Source: Actinernus sp. WN-2022 (lineage: Eukaryota > Cnidaria > Anthozoa > Actiniaria > Actinernidae). From it: 64,000 nt of DNA. Position 1 is the first letter of the stretch, and each line of letters begins with the position of its first letter. The position numbers were made by a program, and so were the translations under genes. The stretch covers positions 50,750,021 to 50,814,020 of the forward strand of contig JAOWCC010001634.1 in assembly GCA_030867875.1 (NCBI GenBank). Direction: 5' to 3'. Positions 32,936-43,045 of this stretch are shown piece after piece. The notes beneath the pieces are model-generated. The model was not told the origin of the DNA. It searched no databases and saw only the letters and a list, made by a program, of their open reading frames with translations.

Positions 32936-34385
32936 GTATCCGGTCGTTTCGCCCCCAAGTCGTTTCGCCCCCAGTCGATTCGCCCCCAACTCCAGGTCGA
33001 TTCGCCCCCAATCTGTAGTCGATTCGCCCCCACTTCAAGTCCATTCGCCCCCACTTCAAGTCGATACCATAAACCAAGTTGAAATTGAAATAGTATAAAC
33101 TTTGAATAAAGTCACTTACGATTCCACGTGCGACCGACCGCCATATTGAATGTACAGAAGGAAACAAAAACAGAAGCAGGGGATGGGGACACGTTGTTAA
33201 TTTATTGCTGGGGGGAGGGAACGAGAGAATAGTAACTTTTCTACTTTTCTTTTCTATTTGACTATTCAACTGAAAGTTGAATAAAAGCCGTTATTGAATG
33301 AAAGACGTTGAATAAAGGCCACCAACAGATCAAAGTTTGACAAAGATTTTGTAAATGCCGCGGGGATTTGGGGGCGAAACGACCAGCCTACTTTATTTAG
33401 AGCAATTAAAACACCGAAAGTAGCCAACAAACGAACGAGATGTTGAATAAAAGCCGTTATTGAATAAAGACGTTGAATAAAGGCCACAAACAGATCAAAG
33501 TTTGACAAAGTTTGTGTAAATGCCGCGGGGATTTGGGGGCGAAACGACCAGCCTACTTTATTTAGAGCAATTAAAACACCGAAAGTAGCCAACAAACGAA
33601 CGAGATGTTGAATAAAAGCCGTTATTGAATGAAAGACGTTGAATAAAGGCCACAAACAGATCAAAGTTTGACTAAAGTTTGACAAAGATTGTGTAAATGC
33701 CGCGGGGATTTGTGGGCGAAACGACCAGCCCGGCTACTTTATTTAGAGCAATTAAAACACCGAAAGTAGCCAACAAACGAACGAGATGTTGAATAAAAGC
33801 CGTTATTGAATGAAAGACGTTGAATAAAGGCCACAAACAGATCAAAGTTTGACTAAAGTTTGACAAAGATTGTGTAAAGTTTTCTCCCTTCCAATCATAT
33901 GGTTACGGATGACGGAGGATGACGTGACTTAATGCCAAATTGGCCGCGCGGGGAATGTGACGAATTATGAAAATCCAAGATGGCGCCTTAGCTTTCCTTC
34001 TTCACGAAACTCAGTTCGTGTTGTAGATTCCAGAAGGTCAGACATATAACTTGATGACATGGCAATAGACCATGGAAATATAGATCGTGGGAGTTTCAGA
34101 TCGTGTGCAAGCACTAAAGCAGGTAGACATGAAGTTTATACAATTTAGGCCGGGCTGAAATCATGAGTAAGACTTCAGTTTTCTCCAACTTGAAAGTTCG
34201 ATCAAAGTTAACTTAAGTTTGATTTTCTTTTTTCTTCATAAACTCTTTTCGGTACTCGTTCGGTACTGGGGGCGAATGGACTTGAAGTGGGGGCGAATCG
34301 ACTACAGATTGGGGGCGAATCGACCTGGAGTTGGGGGCGAATCGACTGGGGGCGAAACGACTTGGGGGCGAAACGACCGTAATTC
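32936..34385. mobile_element. Long-TIR DNA element (1450 bp, 9-bp TSD) inside the LINE
   Basis: Flanked by TATCAGTTG at 32927-32935 and 34386-34394. The two ends are inverted copies of about 125 bp made of repeated GTCGTTTCGCCCCC / GTCGATTCGCCCCC blocks (32942-33065 and 34262-34379). The centre holds three tandem copies of a 165-180-bp unit (about 33290-33880). No transposase is visible. Long TIRs with a 9-bp duplication resemble Mutator-like (MULE) non-autonomous elements; the family is inferred. It splits the LINE ORF after codons for HSTD. Confidence 0.85.
33290..33880. repeat. Three tandem ~170-bp units inside the long-TIR element
   Basis: Units share 'tttgggggcgaaacgaccag' (near 33367, 33533, 33711), a 'gtagccaacaaacgaacgag' block and an AAAGCCGTTATTGAATGAAAG block. 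Copies differ by small indels. The open reading frames across them follow from the repeat and are not a gene. Confidence 0.85.
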
Positions 34386-34630
34386 TATCAGTTGAGTGAA
34401 CACGGCGCTTGACAGCGACGAGCGAATGCCAAGGCAAATAAATGTCGTTAGCATCAGCACATTCAGACCATTCGGTGATATAAGATCCATAGGATAACGA
34501 AAACGACAGTAGCTGCTCTTGGTGAGCGAATGTGGAGTCAAACGTGACTCTAAAAATGAGAAATAATAAAAATGTTCCGAGAGAACTCAAATGCATGACC
34601 GCCATGTTTGAAAGCATGTTTCCCGTTTCA

Positions 34631-34724
34631 CGTTTCACTTTGGTCAAACTCGGACTGTTTACGACTGGAACCTGCAGTTTTATCGGACCTGCAGACTAAA
34701 TTGTAAACGTGTGGCCGTGTTCAG
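34631..34724 (+). repeat. Continuation of repeat R1 after the LINE
   Basis: Matches, inverted, 38035-38125: 'gtttcactttggtcaaactc', 'ggactgtttacgactggaac', 'cagactaaattgtaaacgtg'. This shows the LINE entered a pre-existing R1 copy. Confidence 0.85.
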
Positions 34725-35734
34725 GCTAGTAAATCTAGCTAGCTAACCACAGGACTGGTAGCGAGCTTCTTTAGTCTGAACAGTTTTTATGCTCTGGTGA
34801 TTAGCTAGCTAGTGGTCGGTGGAATACTTTGAAGTTCCAAGCTACCTAGCGAGGTAGCTTGAATAGAATCTAGCGCGCTAAAAGCCCATCGATGACAGAT
34901 TTTAGTTATTTTAAGGTTTTGAAATGTACACAAATGTCAAGTCAGTGTTATCATCCGATCTAGCCGACTTCTAGCTCTCGCTAGCGCTACGACCACGTTC
35001 ACTACTCGCTCCAAGGTAATTTCTCTTACCACGACAACTACCGGGTGTATTGTACGTCAATTGAGCCATCATGGATAACGAGGATCGCCAAACACCAGTC
35101 AGTAGCAGTTTTTCGCACAGTTTTAATATTTTGGTTGAAATTTCAATTGAGCACTTTGGCGGTCAATTATTTGCGATTACGAAACACTTGCGCCAAGGGC
35201 AGTTATAGACCAAATTTCTATCTTTTAGAGAGGGTCTGAATGGGGGGGTCTCCATGTCAGTTGTCAGTTAAAATTTTGGCCATTTGTCAGTTGTCAGTTA
35301 GCCCTAGTTAATCATTACTAGAGAAAATTTACAATGTTTGACCCACAAAAAACAAATTTGTCAGTTGTCAGTTATTTTTCGGTTGTCAGTTGTCAGTAAA
35401 AAAATCGTCATTTGTCAGTTGTCAGTTATTTTTAAGGCTGTTTGTCAGTAGTCAGTTAACCCCATTCATGCCCTCTTTAGAGATAGAAACAAACCAGAAG
35501 AGGGAAAAACAAAAAGTAAAACCTACTAAGTTACTAGGCTAGCTAATGTAAGTCGTGGCACATATGGTACTGGGTCAACAAACTAAATCTCTAAAGTGCT
35601 CAGATTACGCATACCAGAATTTGGTCTGAACAGTACTAATTTATTAACTAGCTGCGAGGTAGGAGTTGCTGACAGATATCTCAAGACTCTAGCTAGCTGC
35701 ACGATAGTAGTCTGAACATACATACACACATGAA
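34725..35734. mobile_element. Possible ~1-kb TIR element within repeat R
   Basis: Repeat R breaks after 'aaattgtaaacgtgtg' and resumes at 'atgaataagtagtgtt'. Between, loose inverted ends are seen: CCGTGTTCAGGCTAGTAAA and TAGTAGTCTGAACATACATA. The interior has (CTAG)-rich stretches and a block of TGTCAGTTGTCAGTTA repeats (35250-35460). No coding sequence. Confidence 0.5.
35250..35460. repeat. TGTCAGT-based degenerate repeat
   Basis: At least seven copies of 'tgtcagttgtcagtta' or close variants, separated by spacers of differing length. Confidence 0.85.
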
Positions 35735-36120
35735 TAAGTAGTGTTTTCAATAAAAGATCAACTACTTTAATTTACATACGAGAAAACAAAAATATTAAAT
35801 TACATACATGTATATATATACTAGGGGAGCAGAGAATGAAAGTCACCGCGCTACCGGCCACTCCTAAAGACTGCTAATAATTCTTCCCTTTGGTTATTAC
35901 TAAGAGGATTTCAAATGAAAGTGTATTTCATCTTCAATCTCATGTGGCCCGAGTGAAAGCCCAGATGGGCTCTTGTTTGTTTTTGTTTCATGCAACAAAA
36001 TTTGCACTTTTGACCCATGCGGTTATTTTTTCTTTGTTCCCATGTATTAAATTTCAAGTTCGCCACCAATCAGATTGCACTGTGCTGGTCACGTGACACT
36101 CTCCAAGGTTATTTTTTTAC
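35735..36120 (+). repeat. Dispersed repeats R and X, third copies
   Basis: Includes 'ccgcgctaccggccactcct', 'gtgtatttcatcttcaatct', 'gcccagatgggctcttg' and, after about 36010, the X block 'ccaatcagattgcactgtgc'. Confidence 0.8.
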
Positions 36121-36139
36121 ATATAAATGATATGGCAGT

Positions 36140-36930
36140 TTTCAACAGCGACACGAAGAAATATTTATATATCTACGGCTTAGAAACGAACGAGGCTGAA
36201 ATGATATGAACCGACCGGAGTGCAAATTAAGACTGTACGAAAAGTTAGATAAAACCTTTCTTTGATGGCAAAACAACCTCATAAACTCAAATACGATAGC
36301 CTTGTGAGCAATCGACGTACATATGAAGGTACAGAAGTTTATATTATCGACTACGTGAGAGACTGCAAACATCGACTGCTATGAAACCGCTTGTCAGTAT
36401 TCGCACTTTCGTGACAAGCGAACTTTTCTACTTTCGACACACGGTCGCTTAACTGTACGAAATCTCCAAGAATAAACCCCTAATGTCCAAACTAACGGGA
36501 AAAACTGAAAGATGAAATCCTTGTGAGCAATCGACGTACACATGAAGCTATATAAGTTATCATTGACTATATGAGAGTCAAACATCGAGCTGCTATGAAA
36601 CCGCTTGTGACAGTTTGTTTACGCACTTTCGTGACAAGCGAACGTTTCTACTTTCGACACACGGTCGCTAAACTGTACGAAATCTCCAAGAATAAACCCC
36701 TAATGTCCAAACTAACGGGAAAAACTGAAAGAGGAAATCATTGTGACCAATCGACATACATATGAAGCTCCAGAAGTAATTATTGAATACATGAGAACCC
36801 ATAGAGAAAACCAATAATAATGAACACGGTATTAGTTTCACGGACATTTGAGCTTAAAATACTGTACGAAAACTCCCGTTTACAATTTACAATTTAGTCT
36901 GCTGTTCTGTTATACTGCTACCCTGGTTCC
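36140..36930 (+). repeat. Repeat R1, forward copy
   Basis: Three ~221-bp sub-units begin with 'ctgtacgaaa' near 36232, 36454 and 36675. It forms the left arm of a large inverted pair with 38490-38985. Ends near a fragment of the 88-bp MITE type. Confidence 0.85.
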
Positions 36931-37049
36931 ATAGGCGCTCAGGTACGGCCGGATATACTGTAATGTGCCGTGATCGAAGGAGTTTTGATTCCCGAAGGAG
37001 TTTTGTTTTGCGAGAAGACCGTTGACCAAAGTGAAACTAGTTAAAACTA

Positions 37050-37265
37050 CTTTAATTTACATACGAGAAAACAAAAATATTAAATTACATATATACTTGG
37101 AGAGCAGAGAATGAAAGTCACCGCGCTACCGGCCACTCCTAAAGACTGCTAATATTCAGCTAATAATTCTTCCCTTTGGTTATTACTAAGAGGATTTCAA
37201 ATGAAAGTGTATTTCATCTTCAATCTCATATAGCCCGAGTGAAAGCCCAGATGGGCTCTTGTTCT
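37050..37265 (+). repeat. Repeat R, 3' part
   Basis: Again 'ttacatacgagaaaacaaaa', 'ccgcgctaccggccactcct' and the 'gcccagatgggctcttg' end. Confidence 0.8.
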
Positions 37266-37810
37266 CTTTACACTACCTATTCATTGCATTCATAGTCCAT
37301 TACAAGAGAAATATATTTAATGAGAACTTTATCAGCACTGAGTTAGCCTTTTTTTATTAGACACGAGGGGGAAATGTTGACAATATTCTAACCAACATGA
37401 ATTGTTTAATCTTTTTAAAATAAACTGTGTTCCTTTAGATGGAGAACTGATTCATTTATGGTTTCAAGTAATCACTTACCTATTTGACCCTCAGCCTCTG
37501 TTCGGCCCCGCAAGTCGCTAAATTCAGTACCATAACAGTCTTTATTAGTGGTGTTCAATAGCAGATCACTTTAAACGTGGTGAAGCTGGGGTGATGTTTC
37601 GTCAGAACACTGGTTACCATGGAGGCATTTGTAGTCATGAAAACCTGCCATGTCTCAGATCACAATGTGGCTATGTCACAATAGTTGTGCCCACAATCAG
37701 AAAGACTTCCCCTGGACTTCCCTATCTAGATATTCGGCGAGATAGTAAGGTTTTTGTCGATTGTACGATAGACCAATTTTCTTTGCAATACCGTTGTGCC
37801 CAAATTTAGT
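37266..37810. other. Spacer of the large inverted repeat
   Basis: Non-repetitive sequence between forward and inverted R copies. A 72-codon ORF at 37591-37809 has no recognisable motif, but its text (SHENLPCLRSQCG, VPTIRKTSPGLPYLD) is not low-complexity. Confidence 0.4.
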
Positions 37811-38985
37811 GCAACAAGAGCCCATCTGGGCTTTCACTCGGGCCACATGAGATTGAAGATGAAATACACTTTCATTTGAAATCCTCTTAGAAGAATTATT
37901 AGCTGAATATTAGCAGTCTTTAGGAGTGGCCGGTAGCGCGGTGATATACTACTCCCCTAGTATATATACATGTATGTAATTTAATATTTTTGTTTTCTCG
38001 TATGTAAATTAAGTAGTTGACCTTACGTTTACAATTTAGTCTGCTGTTCTGTTATACTGCAGGTTCCAGTCGTAAACAGTCCGAATTTGACCAAAGTGAA
38101 ACGAGCTGCTCGCGTCCGTAGATATATATATCTTCGTTATGCACTTTTGACATGATATAATTCTTCAAATGGCACCATTGTTTTATTTCTTATGTTTAAT
38201 AATACAGTTCTCAGCTGTAAAAAATAGAACATTCTATGGAAGATTTCTTGTCCTAAAGTTTGGAAACGTAACACATGCATTTGACGCTAGAAAGTTCAGT
38301 ACTCGCGGAAGTACGCAAGGTTAATTTACTAGTGGCAGTTTACTAGTTTGCACTATCGGCTGTTATGGAATGGAAACATACTTTCACAGCTTAATATGTA
38401 TGTCGATTGGTCAGAAGGATATCTTGTTTAAGATGCTACGGTCCTTTCGGCATCAGGAAATTTTTAAACGGAAGTTTTCGTACAGTATTTCAAGCTAATG
38501 TCCGTGAAACTAATACCGTGTTCATTATTATCGGTTTTCTCTATGGGTTCTCATGTATTCGATAATTACTTCTGGAGCTTCATATGTATGTCGATTGGTC
38601 ACAATGATTTCCTCTTTCAGTTTTTCCCTTTAGTTTGGACATTAGGGATATATCCTTGGAGATTTCGTACAGTTAAGCGACCGTGTGTCGAAAGTAGAAA
38701 AGTTCGCTTGTCACGCCAAGTGCGAATATTGACAAGCGGTTTCATAGCAGTTCGATGTTTGCAGACTCTCACGTAGTCGATAATATAAACTTCTATAGCT
38801 TCATATGTACGTAGATTGCTCACAAGGCTATCGTATTTGAGTTCATGAGGTTGTTTTGCCATCAAAGATAGGATTTATCTAACTTTTCGTACAGTCTTTG
38901 CACTCAGCTCCGGTCGGTTCATATCATTTCAGCCTCGATCGTTTCTAAGCCGTAGATATATATTTCTTCGTGTCGCTGTTGAATT
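37811..38985 (-). repeat. Repeat R + R1, inverted copy, most complete
   Basis: Reads in reverse: R end ('caagagcccatctgggcttt'), then 'taggagtggccggtagcgcg', the 38060-38125 joint, and two to three R1 sub-units. It pairs with forward copies at 27290-28225 and 36140-36930. Confidence 0.85.
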
Positions 38986-39765
38986 TATATGTAAACGAGA
39001 TCTACAGTCTTCTTTAAGCTGTTTATCCACTTTGTGTTCATATAAATTTATGTTTACCATTTCTTCAGCCTCCGATCCGGATGTTTTGTTGATATTTAAG
39101 ATATATACAAGTTGCATTTCCCATAAGATTAAGATTGTTCCCAGGCAAAGCTTCGTCAAATTCAAACAGATAATCGCTGTTACAAAACACAACGTACTAG
39201 AATACTAGAATATCTTTGAGCATGAACACTCTGTATAGATTACTCACATTACAATAATACACAGTAACCCACAATAAAAGACCAAAGCAAATCTTTAATT
39301 TAAACTTAAGTTTACCTTAAGAGTTGAATAGTGCTTGTCTCATCATAATTCTGTGCGGAATGTGTATATTTCTGCCTTCGTGTATACTGTTATCGTTGCT
39401 CTCGCAGTTCAGGAATTCAGATGTTTTCACACTTCGATAGAGTATAACTGCTCAACCACAGTATATATATATATTTGCTAGTAAATCGCTATATTTCGCT
39501 ATAAATCAGCTATTCAGTATACTTGTATAGTATAACGTACACAAGTCTTGATCATACGAGATCGGTAAACCGGCCAAAAACACGGTCACAATTATTTTAG
39601 TGTTGGCCTACCAATCACGGTGTTTGCGCTGGTATGTACTATGACCGAAAGTAAAATGAAATGTGGCATAAAACCTACCAAACGTACCTAAAACTAGCCT
39701 TATGTGCAGCCGTCCGTCAAGTCCACCATCTTGATTTTACTGTATTTTAAAAATTTTGTAAAGCA
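38986..39765. other. No gene recognised
   Basis: AT-rich non-coding sequence with short (TA)n runs near 39470. Confidence 0.4.
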
Positions 39766-39917
39766 ATTAACCTGGCGATTGTTGCGTGACCAGCACAGTG
39801 CAATCTGATTGGTGTGAATTTGACCTTTAACGCATGCGCAGAAGACTTGCTGCACAGAATAAAAATAACGACTTGCATTTTTAGACTCGGCGCTGCCACA
39901 GGCAGCCCGAGTAATAA
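39766..39917 (-). repeat. Dispersed repeat X, inverted copy
   Basis: Ends 'ctgccacaggcagcccgagtaat' side; includes 'cagcacagtgcaatctgatt' and 'aacgcatgcgcagaagactt', the reverse of 25990-26195. Confidence 0.85.
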
Positions 39918-40029
39918 ATACATATGTTGCCGGTGACTTCAGACCATAAACTCGTTGTTCCCATCTAATAAAGAAAACCCCTTCACTAGGTAACAGAGTT
40001 AACAGGACATTTGCATGATGCCATCATTG

Positions 40030-40143
40030 GACTACAACTACCAGAATCCTTTACAAATTATATTTCTTATTCAGATTTAACAACTCCGTTGAGAATACCA
40101 AGACAATGGAGGAACAATGCGCAAATGATTCTGGTAGTTTATT
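40030..40143. mobile_element. Possible ~114-bp MITE
   Basis: Inverted ends AACTACCAGAATC and GATTCTGGTAGTTT. Only 13-14 bp of each arm match. Confidence 0.4.
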
Positions 40144-40970
40144 AAGTTTTCATTAAATTTGGAAAATAGCTTTCTTTAAAACAGGTGATTTCTAAATCAA
40201 TCCAGAGTAAATTATTTTTCTTTGAAATTGCCAAAGCTTCGTCCAGGGGTTATACGGATAGTTTTCGGTTGTAACCATTAAGTAATGCTCCGGCTATGAA
40301 CGATAGTACTTAACAGCAAGGTACAAAACTTCTTGCTCGTAATTTCATTGGTTGATACTCATAAATTCGATAGAAAACCATCGAAATAATACGTTTTCAT
40401 TCGAGAATTTTTGTAGTTTTAATCTATTTTTGATAAAACTAACTGTGGTTTAATTTCGAAGAACATCGTATGTGCAGGGAAAGTTCTCAAATTTGTGACT
40501 GAAACATCTTTTGTTTTCTCCCTTTCCGATTGGCTGGTGGGTGTCTTCTTTGAGTTTTCATAGTAAAAAAGGCAAACAGCATAAACAAAATCGTTATTTT
40601 CTGGGTATAGTTTGAACTGTACACACCTCAGACAGATATTACGGCATATTCCAGAAACATATGTGGGGATATGCCCATTACCGCAGCGGCTATTGTATTT
40701 TGCTACAGTTCTTGGCTGAATCATTACTTTACAAGAAGAACCGAGATCTGTATTAATTTTCCCATCGTTTCACTGAAAAGGTTCATCAATCATCAATCCA
40801 GCAAAGTTTGTTCAGCCAGTTTATTCGTTATTTAATTGCACTGCAAACAATAGTACAAATTGGTTACATTCTTATTCGGTTCCCATTCACAATATTTATT
40901 ACATAGCCTAAAAGTAGCAATCATAAAATATATAATTTTCGTTCAGACAAAAGAAAAAGCATACATTACT
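40144..40970. other. No gene recognised
   Basis: A 101-codon minus-strand ORF (40419-40724) has no recognised motif or splice support. Confidence 0.4.
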
Positions 40971-40974
40971 CCAA

Positions 40975-41520
40975 CTACTAGCACAACTGACATCAATACT
41001 ACTAGCACAACTGACGTCAATGCCACTAGCACAACTGACGTCAATGCCACTAGCACTACTGACATCTATGCCACTAGCACTACTGACACCAATACCACTA
41101 ACACCACTGACACCAATACCACTAACACCACTGACACCAATACCACTAGGGACATCAATACCACTAGCACTACTGACATCAATACCACTAGCACTACTGA
41201 CATCTATACCACTAGCACTGCTGACATCTATACCACTAGCACTATTGACATCTATACCACTAGCACTACTGACATCTATACCACTAGCACTACTGACATC
41301 AATGCCACTAGCACTACTGACATCAATGCCACTAGCACTACTGACATCAATGCCACTAGCACTACTGACATCAATGCCACTAGCACTACTGACATCTATG
41401 CCACTAGCACTACTGACATCTATGCCACTAGCACTACTGACACCAATACCACTAACACCACTGACACCAATACCACTAGCACTACTGACATCAATGCCAC
41501 TAGCACTACTGACATCTATA
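40975..41520. repeat. 24-bp minisatellite, about 23 copies
   Basis: Unit 'actagcactactgacatcaa' plus 'tgcc'. Since 24 is divisible by 3, several frames on both strands stay open (TSTTDINA, ALLTSMPL, SASGIDVS). No upstream coding context or splice signal supports any of them. Confidence 0.93.
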
Positions 41521-41734
41521 CTAGAGCGGATTTCGTGGGCCAAACATACGGCATGTCCGTACCGTACCGTAACCGTACTGGAACTTACTGTACTGGAACT
41601 TACTGTACCGTAACTCTGTAAAGTGATTGGATCAGAAAAACAAAAACAATAGGAAACCATTTCAATGTCACGGCATGTCATACAGCAATCTTGCCGTAAG
41701 TCACTGCCGTAACTTGCCAACTAAAACGAACTCC

Positions 41735-41845
41735 ACTCTACATCAATACTACTGGCACTAGTTACATTGTACATCAATACTACTGGCACTAGTTACATTG
41801 TACATCAATACTACTGGCACTAGTTACATTGTACATCAATATTAC
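41735..41845. repeat. 32-bp tandem repeat, 3-4 copies
   Basis: Unit 'acatcaatactactggcact' plus 'agttacattgt'. It shares words with the 24-bp array and probably arose from it. Confidence 0.9.
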
Positions 41846-42116
41846 TAATTACATCATTCTGTTTAAAAAAATAATTTTGCCAATGTCAAAGAATATTAGT
41901 AAAACTTTGCTTGGTCCCGGAGTCCCGTTATGATTTTTCCCTTTAATAAATTGCGGGTATTAAATAAATTAAATAAACGATGTATTGTTTAACGTGTCCA
42001 TTGTCATGAAATTCAAAATTTTAGTGTCATACCAAAGTGTCCTAAACAAGAATGCTCACTCCCCCTCTCCCACTAGAGTCTTTCCCCCCTCTCCCACTAG
42101 ATTTACAGGTTTTCAG
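41846..42116. other. No gene recognised
   Basis: Non-coding, with a duplicated 'ccctctcccactaga' phrase near 42063-42101. Confidence 0.5.
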
Positions 42117-42416
42117 TTTAAAGGGGCTATGTCATGGTACTGCGCATGTATCGAGTAATCGTTCGGTTGTTGGCTTTCATTGGATACAAACAGTTAAACT
42201 TTCCTCCTTCAATGCTTGATTGAAAGGATTTGCAATATTTTCCCAGGAGACTGTTTAATATATACACTGTTTGTTGGTCATTTTTGCATATTTGTTTTGA
42301 TTTTAAGCATCCCACATGGCCGAGAGGTTCGGTAGTACATATCAAACACGGTGGAAATAGCTGTTTCGATTCCGGCCCAGAACGCGAAGCCTATTACCGT
42401 GACACAGCCCCTTTAA
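42117..42416. mobile_element. 300-bp MITE with tRNA-like boxes
   Basis: TIRs TTTAAAGGGGCTATGTCATG and the inverted CCGTGACACAGCCCCTTTAA. Inside on the plus strand are an A-box match TGGCCGAGAGG (near 42318) and a B-box-like GTTTCGATTCC (near 42363). Part of its interior matches 10995-11100. Confidence 0.8.
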
Positions 42417-42867
42417 GTTTGCGATTTACCTATATCACATACTGCTACAAGCCAAGGTGTCAGTTCACCAAGGAATGAACGCCTATGCATGGCACTCAAA
42501 ATCAATAGAACTAACTCGATCAAGTCAGTACGAACATTATACTTAATCAGCTCCTGCAGTCTCTGGTATATATTTGTTCTCGTTTCTACTCGTTAATCTA
42601 AAACAAAATAAAAGAACCAGTAAGTTAGTAAAAAGTACAGCCCACGTATGCAGTGAACCCTTTCCTTCTACTCTTTTCTTTCTGTTAAGGGCGTTTCTTA
42701 AAGCAAATGCAAATCAAAAGTGGTCTTGTGAAGTTATGGAAAGTGGGTTAGGGTAATGTTCGTTGAATTTAATTCAGTTGTATGGTCTGGCATCATTTGT
42801 ATGGTAACGTACCGGAACAAGGTACTCCTATTTGCTGACGGTGTGTTCGTATTTGCTGAGGGGGTGT
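42417..42867. other. Downstream region of the SLC37A3-like gene
   Basis: Likely 3' UTR and flank (minus strand). Two copies of a 'ctgtttgctgacggtgtgttcgta'-like phrase sit at 42826-42870. Otherwise nothing recognised. Confidence 0.4.
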
Positions 42868-43045
42868 TCATAATGCTGGATGAAACTCCAACGGTGTCAA
42901 GTCCAACGCGATAGACCTTATATGCCCCTCCTCCTCCCTGGAGGTCTTCTTACCTGTAAGCGTGTTAACTCCTAGTTTAGAGGGATAGATTTCGGGAGAA
43001 TCTCTCAACGGGTTGAAGTGCGTTTTGGGGGGACAACAGAGACGT
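42868..43045 (-). CDS. SLC37A3-like terminal exon, C-terminal tail
   Basis: 178-nt exon from a good acceptor (gcatttcatttcag) to a TGA stop. It encodes a 58-residue hydrophilic tail starting RLCCPPKTHFNPLRDSPEI, with basic and cysteine residues right after the last helix and several Lys/Arg/Glu further on. Vertebrate SLC37 tails are short, so this extension is unusual and I see no known domain. An ATTAAA hexamer on the minus strand near 42768-42773 could be a poly(A) signal. Confidence 0.8.

Larger units (their letters stand above)
28348..34617 (-). mobile_element. L2/CR1-type LINE, single long ORF interrupted by two insertions
   Basis: The ORF runs on the minus strand from an ATG at 34617 to a stop at 28348. 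It is broken only by a long-TIR element (32936-34385) and a PLE (about 31278-32391); removing each with its duplicated target restores the same frame. Order: hydrophobic N-terminal region; 2A-like DISSNPGP near 32803-32829; APE-type endonuclease (ATWNAHSLN near 31215, TETWL, TGDFNFH near 30780, SDHNAV near 30575); reverse transcriptase with AFDTIDH, YGVPQGSVLGP and YADD near 29188-29199; and a typical C-terminal domain (WLPVRARIDF, SFSVAAPKLWNSLP). EN+RT with a 3' microsatellite tail fits the L2/CR1 group. I saw no other stop or frameshift, so the insertion is young. Combined coding length is about 3.7 kb. Confidence 0.9.

Noticed and set aside
33266..33866. 139- and 64-codon minus-strand ORFs with repeated hydrophobic blocks
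   Set aside because: They follow the tandem 170-bp unit of the long-TIR element; no start context or family match.
40860..41720. Long ORFs on both strands (253, 270 and 197 codons; Thr-rich or Ser-rich repeats)
   Set aside because: They are a 24-bp minisatellite read in several frames; a unit divisible by 3 keeps frames open without selection.
42318..42373. Functional tRNA-Leu/Ser gene
   Set aside because: Boxes lie inside a MITE and no acceptor-stem pairing was found.
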